Shown piece by piece: positions 23,368 to 33,664 of a DNA stretch of 39,631 nucleotides. The stretch is taken from assembly GCA_013289985.1 (NCBI GenBank), contig JABCYW010000047.1, positions 1-39,631 of the forward strand, read 5' to 3'. How positions within the stretch are numbered: the stretch's first letter is position 1; each line of letters begins with the position of its first letter. The notes below the pieces were generated by a model that ran no database searches, was not told the origin of the DNA, and saw only the letters and a list, made by a program, of their open reading frames with translations. The stretch is from Betaproteobacteria bacterium. GTDB taxonomy: Bacteria > Pseudomonadota > Gammaproteobacteria > Burkholderiales > Burkholderiaceae_C. The position numbers and the translations under genes are program-made.

Positions 23368-24507
23368 TCACTCGGCCGCGGCGGCCTTGCCCTTCTTGGG
23401 GGCCGCGGCCTCGACGACCGGCACCAGCGGCACGCCCAGCGATTCGCGCACCTTGTTCTCGATCTCGATGGCCAGCGCCGGGTTCTCCTTCAGGAATTCA
23501 CGGCAGTTGTCCTTGCCCTGGCCGATCTTCTCGCCGTTGTAGGCGTACCAGGCGCCGGACTTCTCGACGACCTTGGCGACCACGCCCAGGTCGATGATCT
23601 CGCCCTCGCGGCTGATGCCCTGGCCGTAGAGGATGTCGAACTCGGCTTCCTTGAACGGCGGCGAGACCTTGTTCTTGACGACCTTGACCTTGGTCTCGTT
23701 GCCCACCACTTCCTCGCCGCGCTTGATGGAGCCGATGCGGCGGATGTCGAGGCGCACGGAGGCGTAGAACTTCAGCGCGTTGCCGCCGGTGGTGGTTTCG
23801 GGGCTTCCGAACATCACGCCGATCTTCATGCGGATCTGGTTGATGAAGATCACCATCGTGTTGCTCTTCTTGATGGTGCCGGTGAGCTTGCGCAGCGCCT
23901 GGCTCATGAGGCGGGCCTGCAGGCCGGGCAGCGAATCGCCCATCTCGCCTTCGAGTTCGGCCTTGGGCGTGAGCGCCGCCACCGAGTCGACGATGATCAG
24001 GTCGACCGAGCCCGAGCGCACCAGCGCGTCGACGATCTCGAGGGCCTGTTCGCCAGTGTCCGGTTGCGAGATCAGCAGTTCCTGCAGGTTGACGCCCAGC
24101 TTCTGCGCGTACTGGATGTCGAGCGCGTGTTCCGCGTCGATGAACGCGCAGACGCCGCCGACCTTCTGCATCTCGGCCGCCACCTGCAGGGTGAGCGTGG
24201 TCTTGCCGGACGATTCCGGGCCGTAGATCTCGATCACGCGGCCTCGCGGCAGGCCGCCGACGCCCAGCGCGATGTCGAGGCCCAGCGAGCCCGTGGACAC
24301 CACCTGGATGTCCTCGATGACCTCGCCGTCGCCCAGGCGCATGATGGAACCCTTGCCGAACTGCTTCTCGATCTGGGCCAGCGCGGCCTGCAGGGCCTTG
24401 GCCTTTTCGGCGTTCAGCGCCGGGGTCTGCGCGACCGGAGCGGCGTTGACGGCCTGGTTGGCGGCGGGGTTGGCGTTCTTCGAGGCGTTCTTGGTGGGGG
24501 CGTCCAT
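23368..24507 (-). CDS. recA: Recombinase RecA
   Basis: A 379-residue RecA, the strand-exchange protein of recombination and co-protease of the SOS response. Residues 1-35 include an Asn/Ala-rich N-terminal extension ([15 protein letters not shown]) not found in E. coli RecA. The core has Walker [11 protein letters not shown], the VDSVAAL Walker B region, [12 protein letters not shown], and the loop-2 region [21 protein letters not shown]. The C terminus ends in the usual acidic and basic tail. ATG 24507 has GGAGA eight bases upstream. A LexA box overlaps its promoter, so it is SOS-induced. recX follows. Identity is certain. Confidence 0.99.
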   Translation of the reverse strand: MDAPTKNASKNANPAANQAVNAAPVAQTPALNAEKAKALQAALAQIEKQFGKGSIMRLGDGEVIEDIQVVSTGSLGLDIALGVGGLPRGRVIEIYGPESSGKTTLTLQVAAEMQKVGGVCAFIDAEHALDIQYAQKLGVNLQELLISQPDTGEQALEIVDALVRSGSVDLIIVDSVAALTPKAELEGEMGDSLPGLQARLMSQALRKLTGTIKKSNTMVIFINQIRMKIGVMFGSPETTTGGNALKFYASVRLDIRRIGSIKRGEEVVGNETKVKVVKNKVSPPFKEAEFDILYGQGISREGEIIDLGVVAKVVEKSGAWYAYNGEKIGQGKDNCREFLKENPALAIEIENKVRESLGVPLVPVVEAAAPKKGKAAAAE

Positions 24508-24540
24508 GCGGAATCTCCGTGTTCGGTTTGCGCTGCTGGG

Positions 24541-24569
24541 ATTATGACCATTAGCTGGATATCTGTACA
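24541..24569 (-). promoter_or_regulatory. recA promoter
   Basis: On the minus strand TGTACA (24569-24564) and CATAAT (24546-24541) are separated by exactly 17 bases, matching the -35 at four of six and the -10 at five of six. Transcription would start about 27 bases upstream of the recA ATG. The LexA box overlaps the -35 and spacer. Confidence 0.75.
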
Positions 24570-24570
24570 G
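24555..24570. promoter_or_regulatory. LexA (SOS) box upstream of recA
   Basis: CTGGATATCTGTACAG keeps the CTG-N10-CAG frame of proteobacterial SOS boxes (consensus CTGT-N8-ACAG), with an AT-rich centre. It overlaps the recA -35 and spacer, the expected place for repression by LexA. Confidence 0.88.
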
Positions 24571-24745
24571 CTATTGAGGAAAGATTGTTCGCGGGGCGAG
24601 GCTCGCTGCGTGAGCCAGTGGCAACACCCCGCGAAAAATCAATGTACGCGCGCGCCGCCGCCGCGCCGGGCGCCGAATCGCCGCGAAAATGGGCGCCGGA
24701 GCCAAACCCACCGATAACGAGGCTGAAAGCCCAGGAGAGCGTCGC

Positions 24746-25417
24746 ATGCGCATACTGATCGCCGAAGACGACCAGGTCCTCGCGGACGGCCTGCTGCGCT
24801 CGCTGCGCGGCTCCGGCTACGCGGTCGACCAGGTCTCCAGCGGCACCGAAGCCGACGCGGCGCTGGCCTCGCACGAGTTCGACCTGCTGATCCTCGACCT
24901 GGGCCTGCCCCGCCTGCACGGCCTGGAGGTGCTGCGCAAGCTGCGCGCCCGCGGCTCCACGCTGCCCGTGCTGATCCTGACCGCCGCCGACTCGGTCGAC
25001 CAGCGCGTCAAGGGCCTCGACCTGGGCGCCGACGACTTCATGGCCAAGCCGTTCTCGCTGCAGGAGCTCGAGGCCCGCGTGCGCGCCCTCACGCGGCGCG
25101 GCCTGGGCACCGCCTCCAGCCTGATCCGCCACGGCCCGCTCACCTTCGACGCCACGGGCCGCGTGGCCTACATCAACGACCAGATGATCGAGCTGTCCGC
25201 GCGCGAGATCAGCCTGCTGGAGGTGCTGCTGCAGCGCGCCGGCCGCCTGGTCAGCAAGGACCAGCTCGTCACCCGCCTGTGCGAATGGGGCGAGGAAGTG
25301 AGCAACAACGCGATCGAGGTCTACATCCACCGGCTGCGCAAGAAGATCGAGCAGGGGCCGATCCGCATCGCCACCGTGCGCGGCCTGGGCTACTGCCTGG
25401 AGAAGATCGCCGCCTGA
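24746..25417 (+). CDS. OmpR-family response regulator (QseB/TctD-like)
   Basis: A 223-residue response regulator. The receiver domain has acidic residues in AEDDQ (7-10), the phospho-acceptor D51 (LLILDLGLP), T79 and K101 (MAKPFSL). The C-terminal winged-helix DNA-binding domain contains LSAREISLLEVLLQRAGRLV and NNAIEVYIHRLRKKIE. ATG 24746 is set by AGGAGAG six bases upstream; an upstream ATG at 24689 has no ribosome site. It lies divergent from recA and 45 bases ahead of the histidine kinase, with which it forms a pair. Relatives (QseB, TctD, PmrA) respond to varied signals, and the stimulus here is unknown. Confidence 0.95.
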   Translation: MRILIAEDDQVLADGLLRSLRGSGYAVDQVSSGTEADAALASHEFDLLILDLGLPRLHGLEVLRKLRARGSTLPVLILTAADSVDQRVKGLDLGADDFMAKPFSLQELEARVRALTRRGLGTASSLIRHGPLTFDATGRVAYINDQMIELSAREISLLEVLLQRAGRLVSKDQLVTRLCEWGEEVSNNAIEVYIHRLRKKIEQGPIRIATVRGLGYCLEKIAA

Positions 25418-25462
25418 GAACGGCCCCTGCCGCCGCGGCCGTCGCTTATGCTGGCGCCCGCG

Positions 25463-26959
25463 ATGACGGACCGACATGAGCAACGTTCCCTGTTCGGCGA
25501 GATCCTCGACTGGATGCTCGCGCCGCTGCTATTGCTGTGGCCGATGAGCGTGGCGCTCACCTGGCTGGTGGCGCAGGGCATCGCCAACGGCCCCTACGAC
25601 CGCGAGCTCGGCCAGCTCGCGCACGGCGTGGCGCGCGAGATGCGCGCCGATCCGGCCTTCGACCGCGGCCTGGCCGGCCGCCACGACCTGCGCCTGGCCG
25701 AGCCAACCGCCGCGCTCCTGCGCAGCGACGACGTCGACCGCGTCTGGTACCAGGTGCGCAGCGTGCAGGGCGAGCTGGTGGCGGGCGACGCGGAGCTCGC
25801 GCCGCCGCCCGAGGAGCGCCAGGCGGCCGACGAGGTGCAGTTCCGCGACGCCACCGTGCACAACGACCCGGTGCGCGTCGCCTACCTGTGGGTGGGCACG
25901 CCCGCGGGCGCCAACAGCGGCGTCATGGTGCAGGTGGCCGAGACCTTCGACAAGCGCTCGCGCCTGGCCACGGAGATCATCAAGGGCGTGATCCTGCCGC
26001 AGTTCGTGATCCTGCCGCTGGCGGTGCTGCTGGTGTGGTTCGCGCTGGCCCGCGGCATCGCGCCGCTGAACGCGCTGCAGCAGCGCATCCGGCGGCGCCA
26101 GAGCCAGGACCTCAGCCCGATCGACGAGCACGACGTGCCCGAGGAGGTGGCGCCGCTGGTGAGCGCGATCAACGACCTGCTGGCCCGCCTCGACCAGACC
26201 ATGGGCTCGCAGAAGCACTTCCTGGCCGACGCGGCGCACCAGATGAAGACGCCGCTGGCCGGGCTGCGCATGCAGGCCGAGCTGGCGCAGCGCGAGATCG
26301 ACGCCGGCGGCGACCCGCAGGCCATCAAGCGCTCGCTCAAGCAGATCGCGCGCTCCAGCCAGAGCGCGGCGCACCTGGTCAACCAGCTGCTGGCGATGGC
26401 GCGCGCCGAGGATTCCGAGCAGGCCCGGCGGCTGCAGGACGTGCACATCGTCAAGCTGGCGCGCGAGGTGGTGCGCGACTTCGTGCCGCGCGCCATGGAC
26501 AAGCGCATCGACCTCGGCTACGAAGGCCCGGACGTCGATCCGCCCGCCCCGCGCATCGTCGGCCAGCCGGTGCTGGTGCGCGAGCTGATCCGCAACCTGG
26601 TCGACAACGCGCTGCAGTACACGCCAGCCGGCGGAACGGTCACCGTGCGCCTGATGCCCGACCCCTACGGCCAGGTGGTGCTGCTGCAGGTGGAGGACAC
26701 CGGACCCGGCATCCCGGAGGCCGAGCGCGAGCAGGTGTTCCAGCCGTTCTACCGCGCGCTCGGCACCGACGTGGACGGCAGCGGCCTGGGCCTGGCGATC
26801 GTCAAGGAGATCGCCGACAAGCATGGGGCGATCGTCACCATCGCCGATGCCACGCCGCCGCACGCGGGCGTCCATGCCGCCTCCGGCGCGTTGTTCAGCG
26901 TGCGCTTCGCCTGCGCGCCGCGGCCGGACATCGTGCCGGCCGGTTCGCCGGCGCCTTGA
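25463..26959 (+). CDS. Sensor histidine kinase (QseC/TctE-like)
   Basis: About 498 residues. A membrane helix (about 13-38) is followed by a periplasmic domain of about 130 residues of the 2CSK_N type, a second helix (LPQFVILPLAVLLVWFALA), a HAMP-like linker and the kinase core. The phospho-acceptor His lies in FLADAAHQMKTPLAGL. The ATP-binding part shows the N box (RNLVDNALQYTP), G1 (VEDTGPGIP), F box (FQPFYRALG) and G2 (GSGLGLAIV). It is the partner of the response regulator just upstream. The start is ambiguous between ATG 25448 and ATG 25463; neither has a clear ribosome site, and the second is preferred as closer to the family length. Its TGA directly abuts the stop of rodA on the other strand. 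Confidence 0.93.
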   Translation: MTDRHEQRSLFGEILDWMLAPLLLLWPMSVALTWLVAQGIANGPYDRELGQLAHGVAREMRADPAFDRGLAGRHDLRLAEPTAALLRSDDVDRVWYQVRSVQGELVAGDAELAPPPEERQAADEVQFRDATVHNDPVRVAYLWVGTPAGANSGVMVQVAETFDKRSRLATEIIKGVILPQFVILPLAVLLVWFALARGIAPLNALQQRIRRRQSQDLSPIDEHDVPEEVAPLVSAINDLLARLDQTMGSQKHFLADAAHQMKTPLAGLRMQAELAQREIDAGGDPQAIKRSLKQIARSSQSAAHLVNQLLAMARAEDSEQARRLQDVHIVKLAREVVRDFVPRAMDKRIDLGYEGPDVDPPAPRIVGQPVLVRELIRNLVDNALQYTPAGGTVTVRLMPDPYGQVVLLQVEDTGPGIPEAEREQVFQPFYRALGTDVDGSGLGLAIVKEIADKHGAIVTIADATPPHAGVHAASGALFSVRFACAPRPDIVPAGSPAP

Positions 26960-28114
26960 TCAGGTCTGCACGGAGCGCCGGTTGCGCGCGATCGAGGTGA
27001 GGAAGCCCAGCCCCAGCCCCAGCGTCACCATGGCCGTGCCACCGTAGCTGACGAACGGCAAGGGCACGCCCACCACCGGCAGGATGCCGCTGACCATGCC
27101 CATGTTGACGAACGCGTAGGTGAAGAAGCTCAGCGTGATCGAGCCGGCCAGCAGGCGCGTGAACACGGAGGGCGCATCGGCGGCGATCGCGAGGCCGCGG
27201 AAGATCAGCAGTGTGAAGCTGGACAGCAGCAGCAGCGCGCCCAGCATGCCGAACTCCTCGGAGAACGCGGCGAAGATGAAGTCCGTCGTGCGTTCCGGTA
27301 TGAATTCGAGATGGGTCTGCGTGCCGCTCATGAAGCCCTTGCCGGTGACGCCGCCCGAGCCGATGGCGATCATGCCCTGGATGATGTGGAAGCCCTTGCC
27401 GAGCGGGTCGGTGGTGGGGTCCAGCAGCGTGCAGATGCGGTGCTTCTGGTAGTCGCGCAGCAGCGGCCACACCACCTCGTCCTGGCAGATGCGGTCCTCG
27501 CTCCACACCACCGCCACGATGCCCAGCGCCGCCAGCAGCAGCACCGGCAGGATCAGCTTCCACGACAGGCCGGCGAAGAAGATCACGTACAGGCCGGCCG
27601 ACAGGATGAGGATGGCGGTGCCGAGGTCGGGCTGCTTGACGACGAGGCCCACGGGCAGCAGCAGGATCAGGCCGGCGATGGCGAAGTCGAGCGCGCGCAG
27701 CTGGCCCTCGCGCTTCTGGAACCACCAGGCCAGCATCAGCGGCATGGCCAGCTTCATGATCTCGCTGGGCTGGATCACCATGCCCACGTTGAGCCAGCGC
27801 TGCGCGCCCTTCTTGGTGATGCCGAACAGCGCGGTGGCGACCAGCAGCGCCAGGCCCAGGCTGTACAGCGGCACGGCGATGCGCATGAGGTTCTGCGGCG
27901 AGATCTGCGCCGCCACGAACAGCACGAGGAACGCGAGCGCCATGTTGCGCGCGTGGTCGGGGAAGCGCGTGCCGTAGTCGAAGCCGGCCGAGTACATCGT
28001 CACCAGGCCGATGCCGCAGATCATCAGCACGGCGATCATCAGCGTGAGGTCGAAGCCGAGCAGCACCGGGCGCAGCCGCTGCCAAAGCGTGGGACGTTCG
28101 ACGACGGCGATCAT
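26960..28114 (-). CDS. rodA: Rod-shape SEDS peptidoglycan polymerase RodA
   Basis: A 384-residue SEDS-family glycosyltransferase with about ten membrane segments. It polymerises lipid II during cell elongation together with the transpeptidase PBP2 encoded just upstream. Family marks include MYSAGFDYGTRFPDHA, the loop HLEFIPERTTDFIFAAFSEE with the functionally important Asp, and PLPFVSYGGTAMVTLGLGLG near the C terminus. The chosen start ATG (28114-28112) overlaps the mrdA stop codon as ATGA, implying translational coupling; an in-frame ATG at 28150 would lie inside mrdA. It is the last gene of mreB-mreC-mreD-mrdA-rodA, and its stop abuts that of the convergent histidine kinase gene. Confidence 0.97.
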   Translation of the reverse strand: MIAVVERPTLWQRLRPVLLGFDLTLMIAVLMICGIGLVTMYSAGFDYGTRFPDHARNMALAFLVLFVAAQISPQNLMRIAVPLYSLGLALLVATALFGITKKGAQRWLNVGMVIQPSEIMKLAMPLMLAWWFQKREGQLRALDFAIAGLILLLPVGLVVKQPDLGTAILILSAGLYVIFFAGLSWKLILPVLLLAALGIVAVVWSEDRICQDEVVWPLLRDYQKHRICTLLDPTTDPLGKGFHIIQGMIAIGSGGVTGKGFMSGTQTHLEFIPERTTDFIFAAFSEEFGMLGALLLLSSFTLLIFRGLAIAADAPSVFTRLLAGSITLSFFTYAFVNMGMVSGILPVVGVPLPFVSYGGTAMVTLGLGLGFLTSIARNRRSVQT

Positions 28115-30378
28115 GGGTTGCGCTTTCCGGACTTGGGCGTGGGCGTCCATTGCACGGGCTGGCGCCGCGTCGCGGCGGAGGCGCCCGAAGCCGCCACGGC
28201 CACGGCGCCGCTGCCGGCGTTCGCCAGGGCGGCGGCGGCGGCGGCGGCGCGCACCGCGCTCGCCGCGCTCGCCGCCACCGCTGCCTTCTCGGCGGCCGTG
28301 GGCGCGCTCGCACCGCTGGCGGCCTGGTAAGCCGCAACGGCGCTGGCCGCACCCGCGAGGGTGTCGGCGCCGTTGAGCGGCGTGCCGGCGGAATCGTCAG
28401 CGATGGGCGAGTGGTTGGTGCCCAGGCGGATGTTGGCGGCCAGCGAGATCGGCACGGGCTGGCTCTTGGGCGGTCCGGCCGTGCCGGCCTGCACGGCGGC
28501 GATGTCGTCGTCGGTCGGGTAGACGCCCTTGATCCAGTAGTCCATCACGCGGCGCGCGATCGGGCCGGCGTACTGCGCGCCGAAGCCCACGTTCTCCACC
28601 ACCATCGCGATGGCGATCGTCGGGTGGTCGGCCGGCGCGAAGGCGATGAACAGCGCGTTGTCGCGCTTGTGCTCGGCCACGGTGGCGGCGTTGTACTTCT
28701 CGTTGGCCTTGATGTCGGCCACCTGCGCGGTGCCCGTCTTGCCGCCCGAGACGTAGCCGGCGTTCAGGAAGGCTGCGTAGCCCGTGCCGGCCGCATCGCG
28801 GTTGACGCCCACCATCGCGTTGCGCACCACGTCGACGAACTCGGGGTTCAGGTTGAGCGGATCCAACGGGGCCGGTGCGATCGAGTGACGCGCGCCCGAG
28901 ACCACGTCCACCACGTCGCGCACGAGGTGCGGCGTGTGACGCTGGCCGCCGGTGGACAGCGTGCTCAGCGCGTTGGCGAGCTGCATGATCGTGAAGTTGT
29001 TGTAGCCCTGGCCGATGCCCAGCGAGATCGTCTCGCCCGCGTACCAGCGCTGCTGCTCGGGGCGCCGGTACGCCTTCTTCTTCCACTCGGTGGATGGCAG
29101 CACGCCGCGCAGTTCGCCCTGCAGGTCGATGCCGGTGGGTTGGCCGAAGCCGAAGGGCTGCATGAACGCGGCGATGTTGTCGACGCCGATGTCGTTGGCG
29201 AGCTGGAAGTAGTAGATGTCGCAGGAACGGACGATCGACTGGTACATGTCGACGAAGCCGTGGCCCTCGGGCTTGTCGTCGTGGAAGACGTGGTTGCCGA
29301 ACGTGTAGTGCCCCGGATCCTGCATGCCCCAGGCCGCGGTGCGCTTGCCCAGCGTGAGCGCGGCCAGCGCCATGTAGGGCTTGTACGTGGAACCGGGGGC
29401 GTAGGTGCCGCGGATCGCGCGGTTGAGCAGCGGCTTGTCGATGGACTCGTTCAGGTCCTTCCAGTTGTCGGCGTCGATGCCGTCGACGAACAGGTTGGGG
29501 TCGAACGTGGGCTTGGACACGAAGGCGAGCACCTCGCCGTTGCGCGGATCCATGGCCACCAGCGCGCCGCGGCGGGTGCCGTAGAGTTCCTCCACCAGGG
29601 CCTGCAGCCTGATGTCCACCGACAGCTGCAGCGTGTTGCCCGGCGTGGCCGGCTTGCTGGCGAGCTGGCGCACCGCGCGGCCGCCGGCCGAGGTCTCGAT
29701 CTGCTCGAAGCCGGTGGTGCCGTGCAGCTCCGACTCGTAGCTCTGCTCCAGCCCCAGCTTGCCGATGTACTCGGTGCCGCGGTAGTTGGCCTGATCCTCG
29801 TCCGACCAGTCGTCGATGATCTTCTGCTTTTCTTCCTGGTTGATGCGGCCGATGTAGCCCACCAGGTGGCTCGCGAGCTCGCCGTGCGGATAGTTGCGGA
29901 ACAGCCGCGCCTTGACCTCCACGCCCGGGAAGCGGAAGCGCTGCGCCACGAAGCGCGCCACCTCCTCATCGGTGAGCTTGGTGCGGATGGGCACCGACTC
30001 GAAGCTCTTGCCCTCGGCGGCCAGGCGCGCGAAACGCTTGCGGTCGCGCGGCGCCACCTCGATCACCTTGGCGATCTCGTTGATCGTGGACTCCAGGTCG
30101 GCCACCTTGGAGGGGGTGATCTCCAGCGTGTAGGCCGGATAGTTGGTGGCCATCACGATGCCGTTGCGGTCGACGATCAGGCCGCGGTTGGGCACGATGG
30201 GCACCACGCCGATGCGGTTGGCCTCGGCCTGCGCCTGCAGGTCGTCATGGCGCACCACCTGCAGCACGAACCAGCGGAACACGAGCACGCCGAAGCACAG
30301 CAGCACGAACGCCGCCGCGGCGATCGTGCGCGTGCGGAATCGATCGAGTTCGACCTCGATGTTCCGCAGTTCGGTCAT
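28111..30378 (-). CDS. mrdA: Penicillin-binding protein 2 (elongasome transpeptidase), with Ala-rich tail
   Basis: A 755-residue class B PBP. A single membrane anchor (about 18-42) is followed by the PBP dimerisation domain (about 60-230) and the transpeptidase domain with APGSTYKPYMA (S330, K333), SCD (about 386-388, the SxD form usual in PBP2) and GGKTGTAQ (546-553). E. coli PBP2 has 633 residues. Here a tail of about 130 residues follows the catalytic domain; it is Ala-rich, mostly short repeats of A, S, G and V, and ends in a basic stretch TPKSGKRNP. It acts in the periplasm with RodA to cross-link new wall. ATG 30378 gives the usual start MTELRN; GTG 30387 is less likely. It lies 27 bases after mreD. 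Confidence 0.96.
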   Translation of the reverse strand: MTELRNIEVELDRFRTRTIAAAAFVLLCFGVLVFRWFVLQVVRHDDLQAQAEANRIGVVPIVPNRGLIVDRNGIVMATNYPAYTLEITPSKVADLESTINEIAKVIEVAPRDRKRFARLAAEGKSFESVPIRTKLTDEEVARFVAQRFRFPGVEVKARLFRNYPHGELASHLVGYIGRINQEEKQKIIDDWSDEDQANYRGTEYIGKLGLEQSYESELHGTTGFEQIETSAGGRAVRQLASKPATPGNTLQLSVDIRLQALVEELYGTRRGALVAMDPRNGEVLAFVSKPTFDPNLFVDGIDADNWKDLNESIDKPLLNRAIRGTYAPGSTYKPYMALAALTLGKRTAAWGMQDPGHYTFGNHVFHDDKPEGHGFVDMYQSIVRSCDIYYFQLANDIGVDNIAAFMQPFGFGQPTGIDLQGELRGVLPSTEWKKKAYRRPEQQRWYAGETISLGIGQGYNNFTIMQLANALSTLSTGGQRHTPHLVRDVVDVVSGARHSIAPAPLDPLNLNPEFVDVVRNAMVGVNRDAAGTGYAAFLNAGYVSGGKTGTAQVADIKANEKYNAATVAEHKRDNALFIAFAPADHPTIAIAMVVENVGFGAQYAGPIARRVMDYWIKGVYPTDDDIAAVQAGTAGPPKSQPVPISLAANIRLGTNHSPIADDSAGTPLNGADTLAGAASAVAAYQAASGASAPTAAEKAAVAASAASAVRAAAAAAALANAGSGAVAVAASGASAATRRQPVQWTPTPKSGKRNP

Positions 30379-30405
30379 CGATCTCACGTGGGTGCCAATC
30401 GATTC

Positions 30406-30927
30406 TTAGAGGGGACGGTTCTCGTCGCGGTCGGGCGCGCGGCGTTGCGGCGCGAGCAGCATCCACGAGATGCCCGGCCACAGCAGCGCCTCGAACACGG
30501 GCGCCAGCAGCATCGGCCAGCCGGGGAAGCTGCCGCTGGACAGCAGCCGCACCACCAGGGACGCCGCATGCGCGACGATGAAGACCGGCAGGATCTGCAG
30601 CGCCTGCTCGGCCAGCCCGTACCACAGCAGGCGGCGGTGCATGGTGATGGCCAGGAAGCTCAGCAGCGTGTAGGCCTCGGCGTGCTGGCCCAGCACGGCG
30701 CCCTGGTGCACGTCCATCAGCAGGCCGAAGAAGAACGCGGCGCCGATGCCCACGCGGCGCGGCTGGTGCACGTTCCAGAACACGAGCACCAGCGCGACGA
30801 AATCGGGCATCGCGGCGACGCGGCCCAGCGGCAGCATGTTGAGCACCAGCGCGGCGAACAGCGAGAACCACAGGAACAGGGGGTTGACCGGCAGCAGGAG
30901 CTGGTCGGCGCCGCGCGGCATGATCAT
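30406..30927 (-). CDS. mreD: Rod-shape-determining membrane protein MreD
   Basis: A 173-residue inner-membrane protein with about five membrane segments, part of the MreBCD elongation complex. Family features include an N-terminal LLLPVNPLFLWFSLFAALVLNMLPL, the PDFVALVLVFWNVHQPRRVGIG stretch and FFFGLLMDVHQGAVLGQHA. The length fits. ATG 30927 overlaps the mreC stop (30924-30926) as ATGA, indicating coupling; ATG 30921 is an alternative two codons later. Charged residues RAPDRDENRPL end the protein in the cytoplasm. Confidence 0.95.
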   Translation of the reverse strand: MIMPRGADQLLLPVNPLFLWFSLFAALVLNMLPLGRVAAMPDFVALVLVFWNVHQPRRVGIGAAFFFGLLMDVHQGAVLGQHAEAYTLLSFLAITMHRRLLWYGLAEQALQILPVFIVAHAASLVVRLLSSGSFPGWPMLLAPVFEALLWPGISWMLLAPQRRAPDRDENRPL

Positions 30928-31850
30928 TTCCTGCCCCCTTTGGCGGGCTTGGCGTTCTTGTCCTTGCCCGCGTCGGGCTCGGGCGCCGGGCGCGCCGGCA
31001 ACTGCATCGCCATCGGCTCGAGCACCAGCACGTGGTGCACGCCGTCGGCGGACGCGGTGGGCGCCAGCGCGATGCGCGCGAACGAGGAATCGGCGCGCGG
31101 ATCCACCTTCACCACCTTGGCCACGTCGAGGCCCGGCGGGTAGATGCCGTCGACGCCGCTGGTCTGCAGGAGATCGCCCACCTTCACGTCGGCATTGCCG
31201 GCCATGAAGCGCAGCTCCAGCGCCGAGCCGTCGGCGCCGAAGGCCGCGCTGCGCTGGCGGGTGCGCGTGTTGAGCACGGGGATGGCGGCCTCCTTGTCGA
31301 TCAGCAGCGTCACTTCCGACGACAGCGGATAGACGCGCGTGACCTGGCCCAGCACGCCGGCCTCGTCGATGACCGGCGCGCCCGGCACCACGCCCTGCGA
31401 CGCGCCGCGGTCGATGAAGATCTTGTGCGAGAACGGGTCGCTCGCCTCGTAGAGCACCTCGGCGGCCATGGACTTGACGGCCAGCCCCGGCTTCAGGTCG
31501 ACCAGCGCGCGCAGCCGGGTGTTCTCGGCCGTGAGCGCGTCCACGCGCGCCGCCTTGGCCGATTGCGCGGTGAGCGCGAGCTCGGCGCGGCTCAGGTCGG
31601 CCTGGGCGGCGTGCAGCCCGCCCATGTACTCGCCAACGGCGTGCGTGACCTGCAGCGGCACCGCGAGCGCGCGCTCCACCGGCAGCAGCAGCATCTGCAG
31701 GCCCGAGCGCAGCGGGCGCGTGACCGCGAAGCGGGTATCGGCCGCCATCAGGAACAGCGCCACCGCGGAGAACACCGCCAGGCGCGTCAGTGCGGACGGG
31801 CCCTGGTGGAAGAACGGCGGCGGACGGCGGTCCAGGGTACCGAGCGGCAT
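30924..31850 (-). CDS. mreC: Rod-shape-determining protein MreC
   Basis: A 308-residue bitopic protein that scaffolds the elongasome in the periplasm and links MreB to PBP2. An N-terminal cytoplasmic stretch is followed by a membrane helix (about 21-40, LTRLAVFSAVALFLMAAD), a coiled coil (about 70-115, QADLSRAELALTAQSAKAARVDALTAEN in part), and the beta-barrel MreC domain with HKIFIDRGASQGVVPGAPVI and VGDLLQTSGVDGIYPPGLDVA. The C terminus has a Pro/Lys-rich tail. ATG 31850 is the family start. It lies 134 bases after mreB and overlaps mreD by four bases. Confidence 0.96.
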   Translation of the reverse strand: MPLGTLDRRPPPFFHQGPSALTRLAVFSAVALFLMAADTRFAVTRPLRSGLQMLLLPVERALAVPLQVTHAVGEYMGGLHAAQADLSRAELALTAQSAKAARVDALTAENTRLRALVDLKPGLAVKSMAAEVLYEASDPFSHKIFIDRGASQGVVPGAPVIDEAGVLGQVTRVYPLSSEVTLLIDKEAAIPVLNTRTRQRSAAFGADGSALELRFMAGNADVKVGDLLQTSGVDGIYPPGLDVAKVVKVDPRADSSFARIALAPTASADGVHHVLVLEPMAMQLPARPAPEPDAGKDKNAKPAKGGRK

Positions 31851-31984
31851 GGGATGCTCAACGCGCCGGGCGATCGGCCGCGGCGGAGGACAAGGGGGAA
31901 GGCGTTTGAGAAATTATCGCAAGGCCGGGTTCCGTGCCTTGTGCGGGATTGCCCCGCCATGAACGGGGTCCCGCGCCAACCATG

Positions 31985-33364
<1,380 letters not shown>

Positions 33365-33664
33365 ATGCCCCTGTCACCCGAAGACGTCAGCCGCATCGCG
33401 CACCTCGCGCGACTGGAGCTGTCGCCCGCCGAGGGTTCTGCGATGCAGACCCAGTTGAACGATTTCTTCAAGATCGTCGAGCAGATGAGCGCCGTCGACA
33501 CCTCCGGCCTCGAGCCGCTGCACACCCCGTTGTCGGCCATCGGCAATGTCGAGCTGCGCCTGCGGCCCGACGCCGTCACGGAAACGAACAATCGCGAGGC
33601 CAACATGGCCAACGCGCCGGCCTCCGAAGAGGGCCTGTTCCTGGTTCCGAAGGTGATCGAATGA
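33365..33664 (+). CDS. gatC: Asp-tRNA(Asn)/Glu-tRNA(Gln) amidotransferase subunit C
   Basis: A 99-residue GatC, the small belt-like subunit that stabilises the GatA-GatB complex. Family features: [20 protein letters not shown], the central [18 protein letters not shown] with the conserved D-T-x-x-(V/L)-xPL region, and a C terminus ending in [13 protein letters not shown] 33365 gives the family N terminus; the frame upstream is non-family. Its stop overlaps the gatA start as ATGA (33661-33664). It heads gatC-gatA-methyltransferase-gatB. Confidence 0.97.
   Translation: MPLSPEDVSRIAHLARLELSPAEGSAMQTQLNDFFKIVEQMSAVDTSGLEPLHTPLSAIGNVELRLRPDAVTETNNREANMANAPASEEGLFLVPKVIE

Noticed and set aside
28150-31143. 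A 997-codon plus-strand open frame
   Set aside because: It is antisense to mrdA, mreD and mreC, whose motifs and overlaps are unmistakable. Its composition (runs of Arg, His, Gln, Ala) is typical of shadows in GC-rich DNA.
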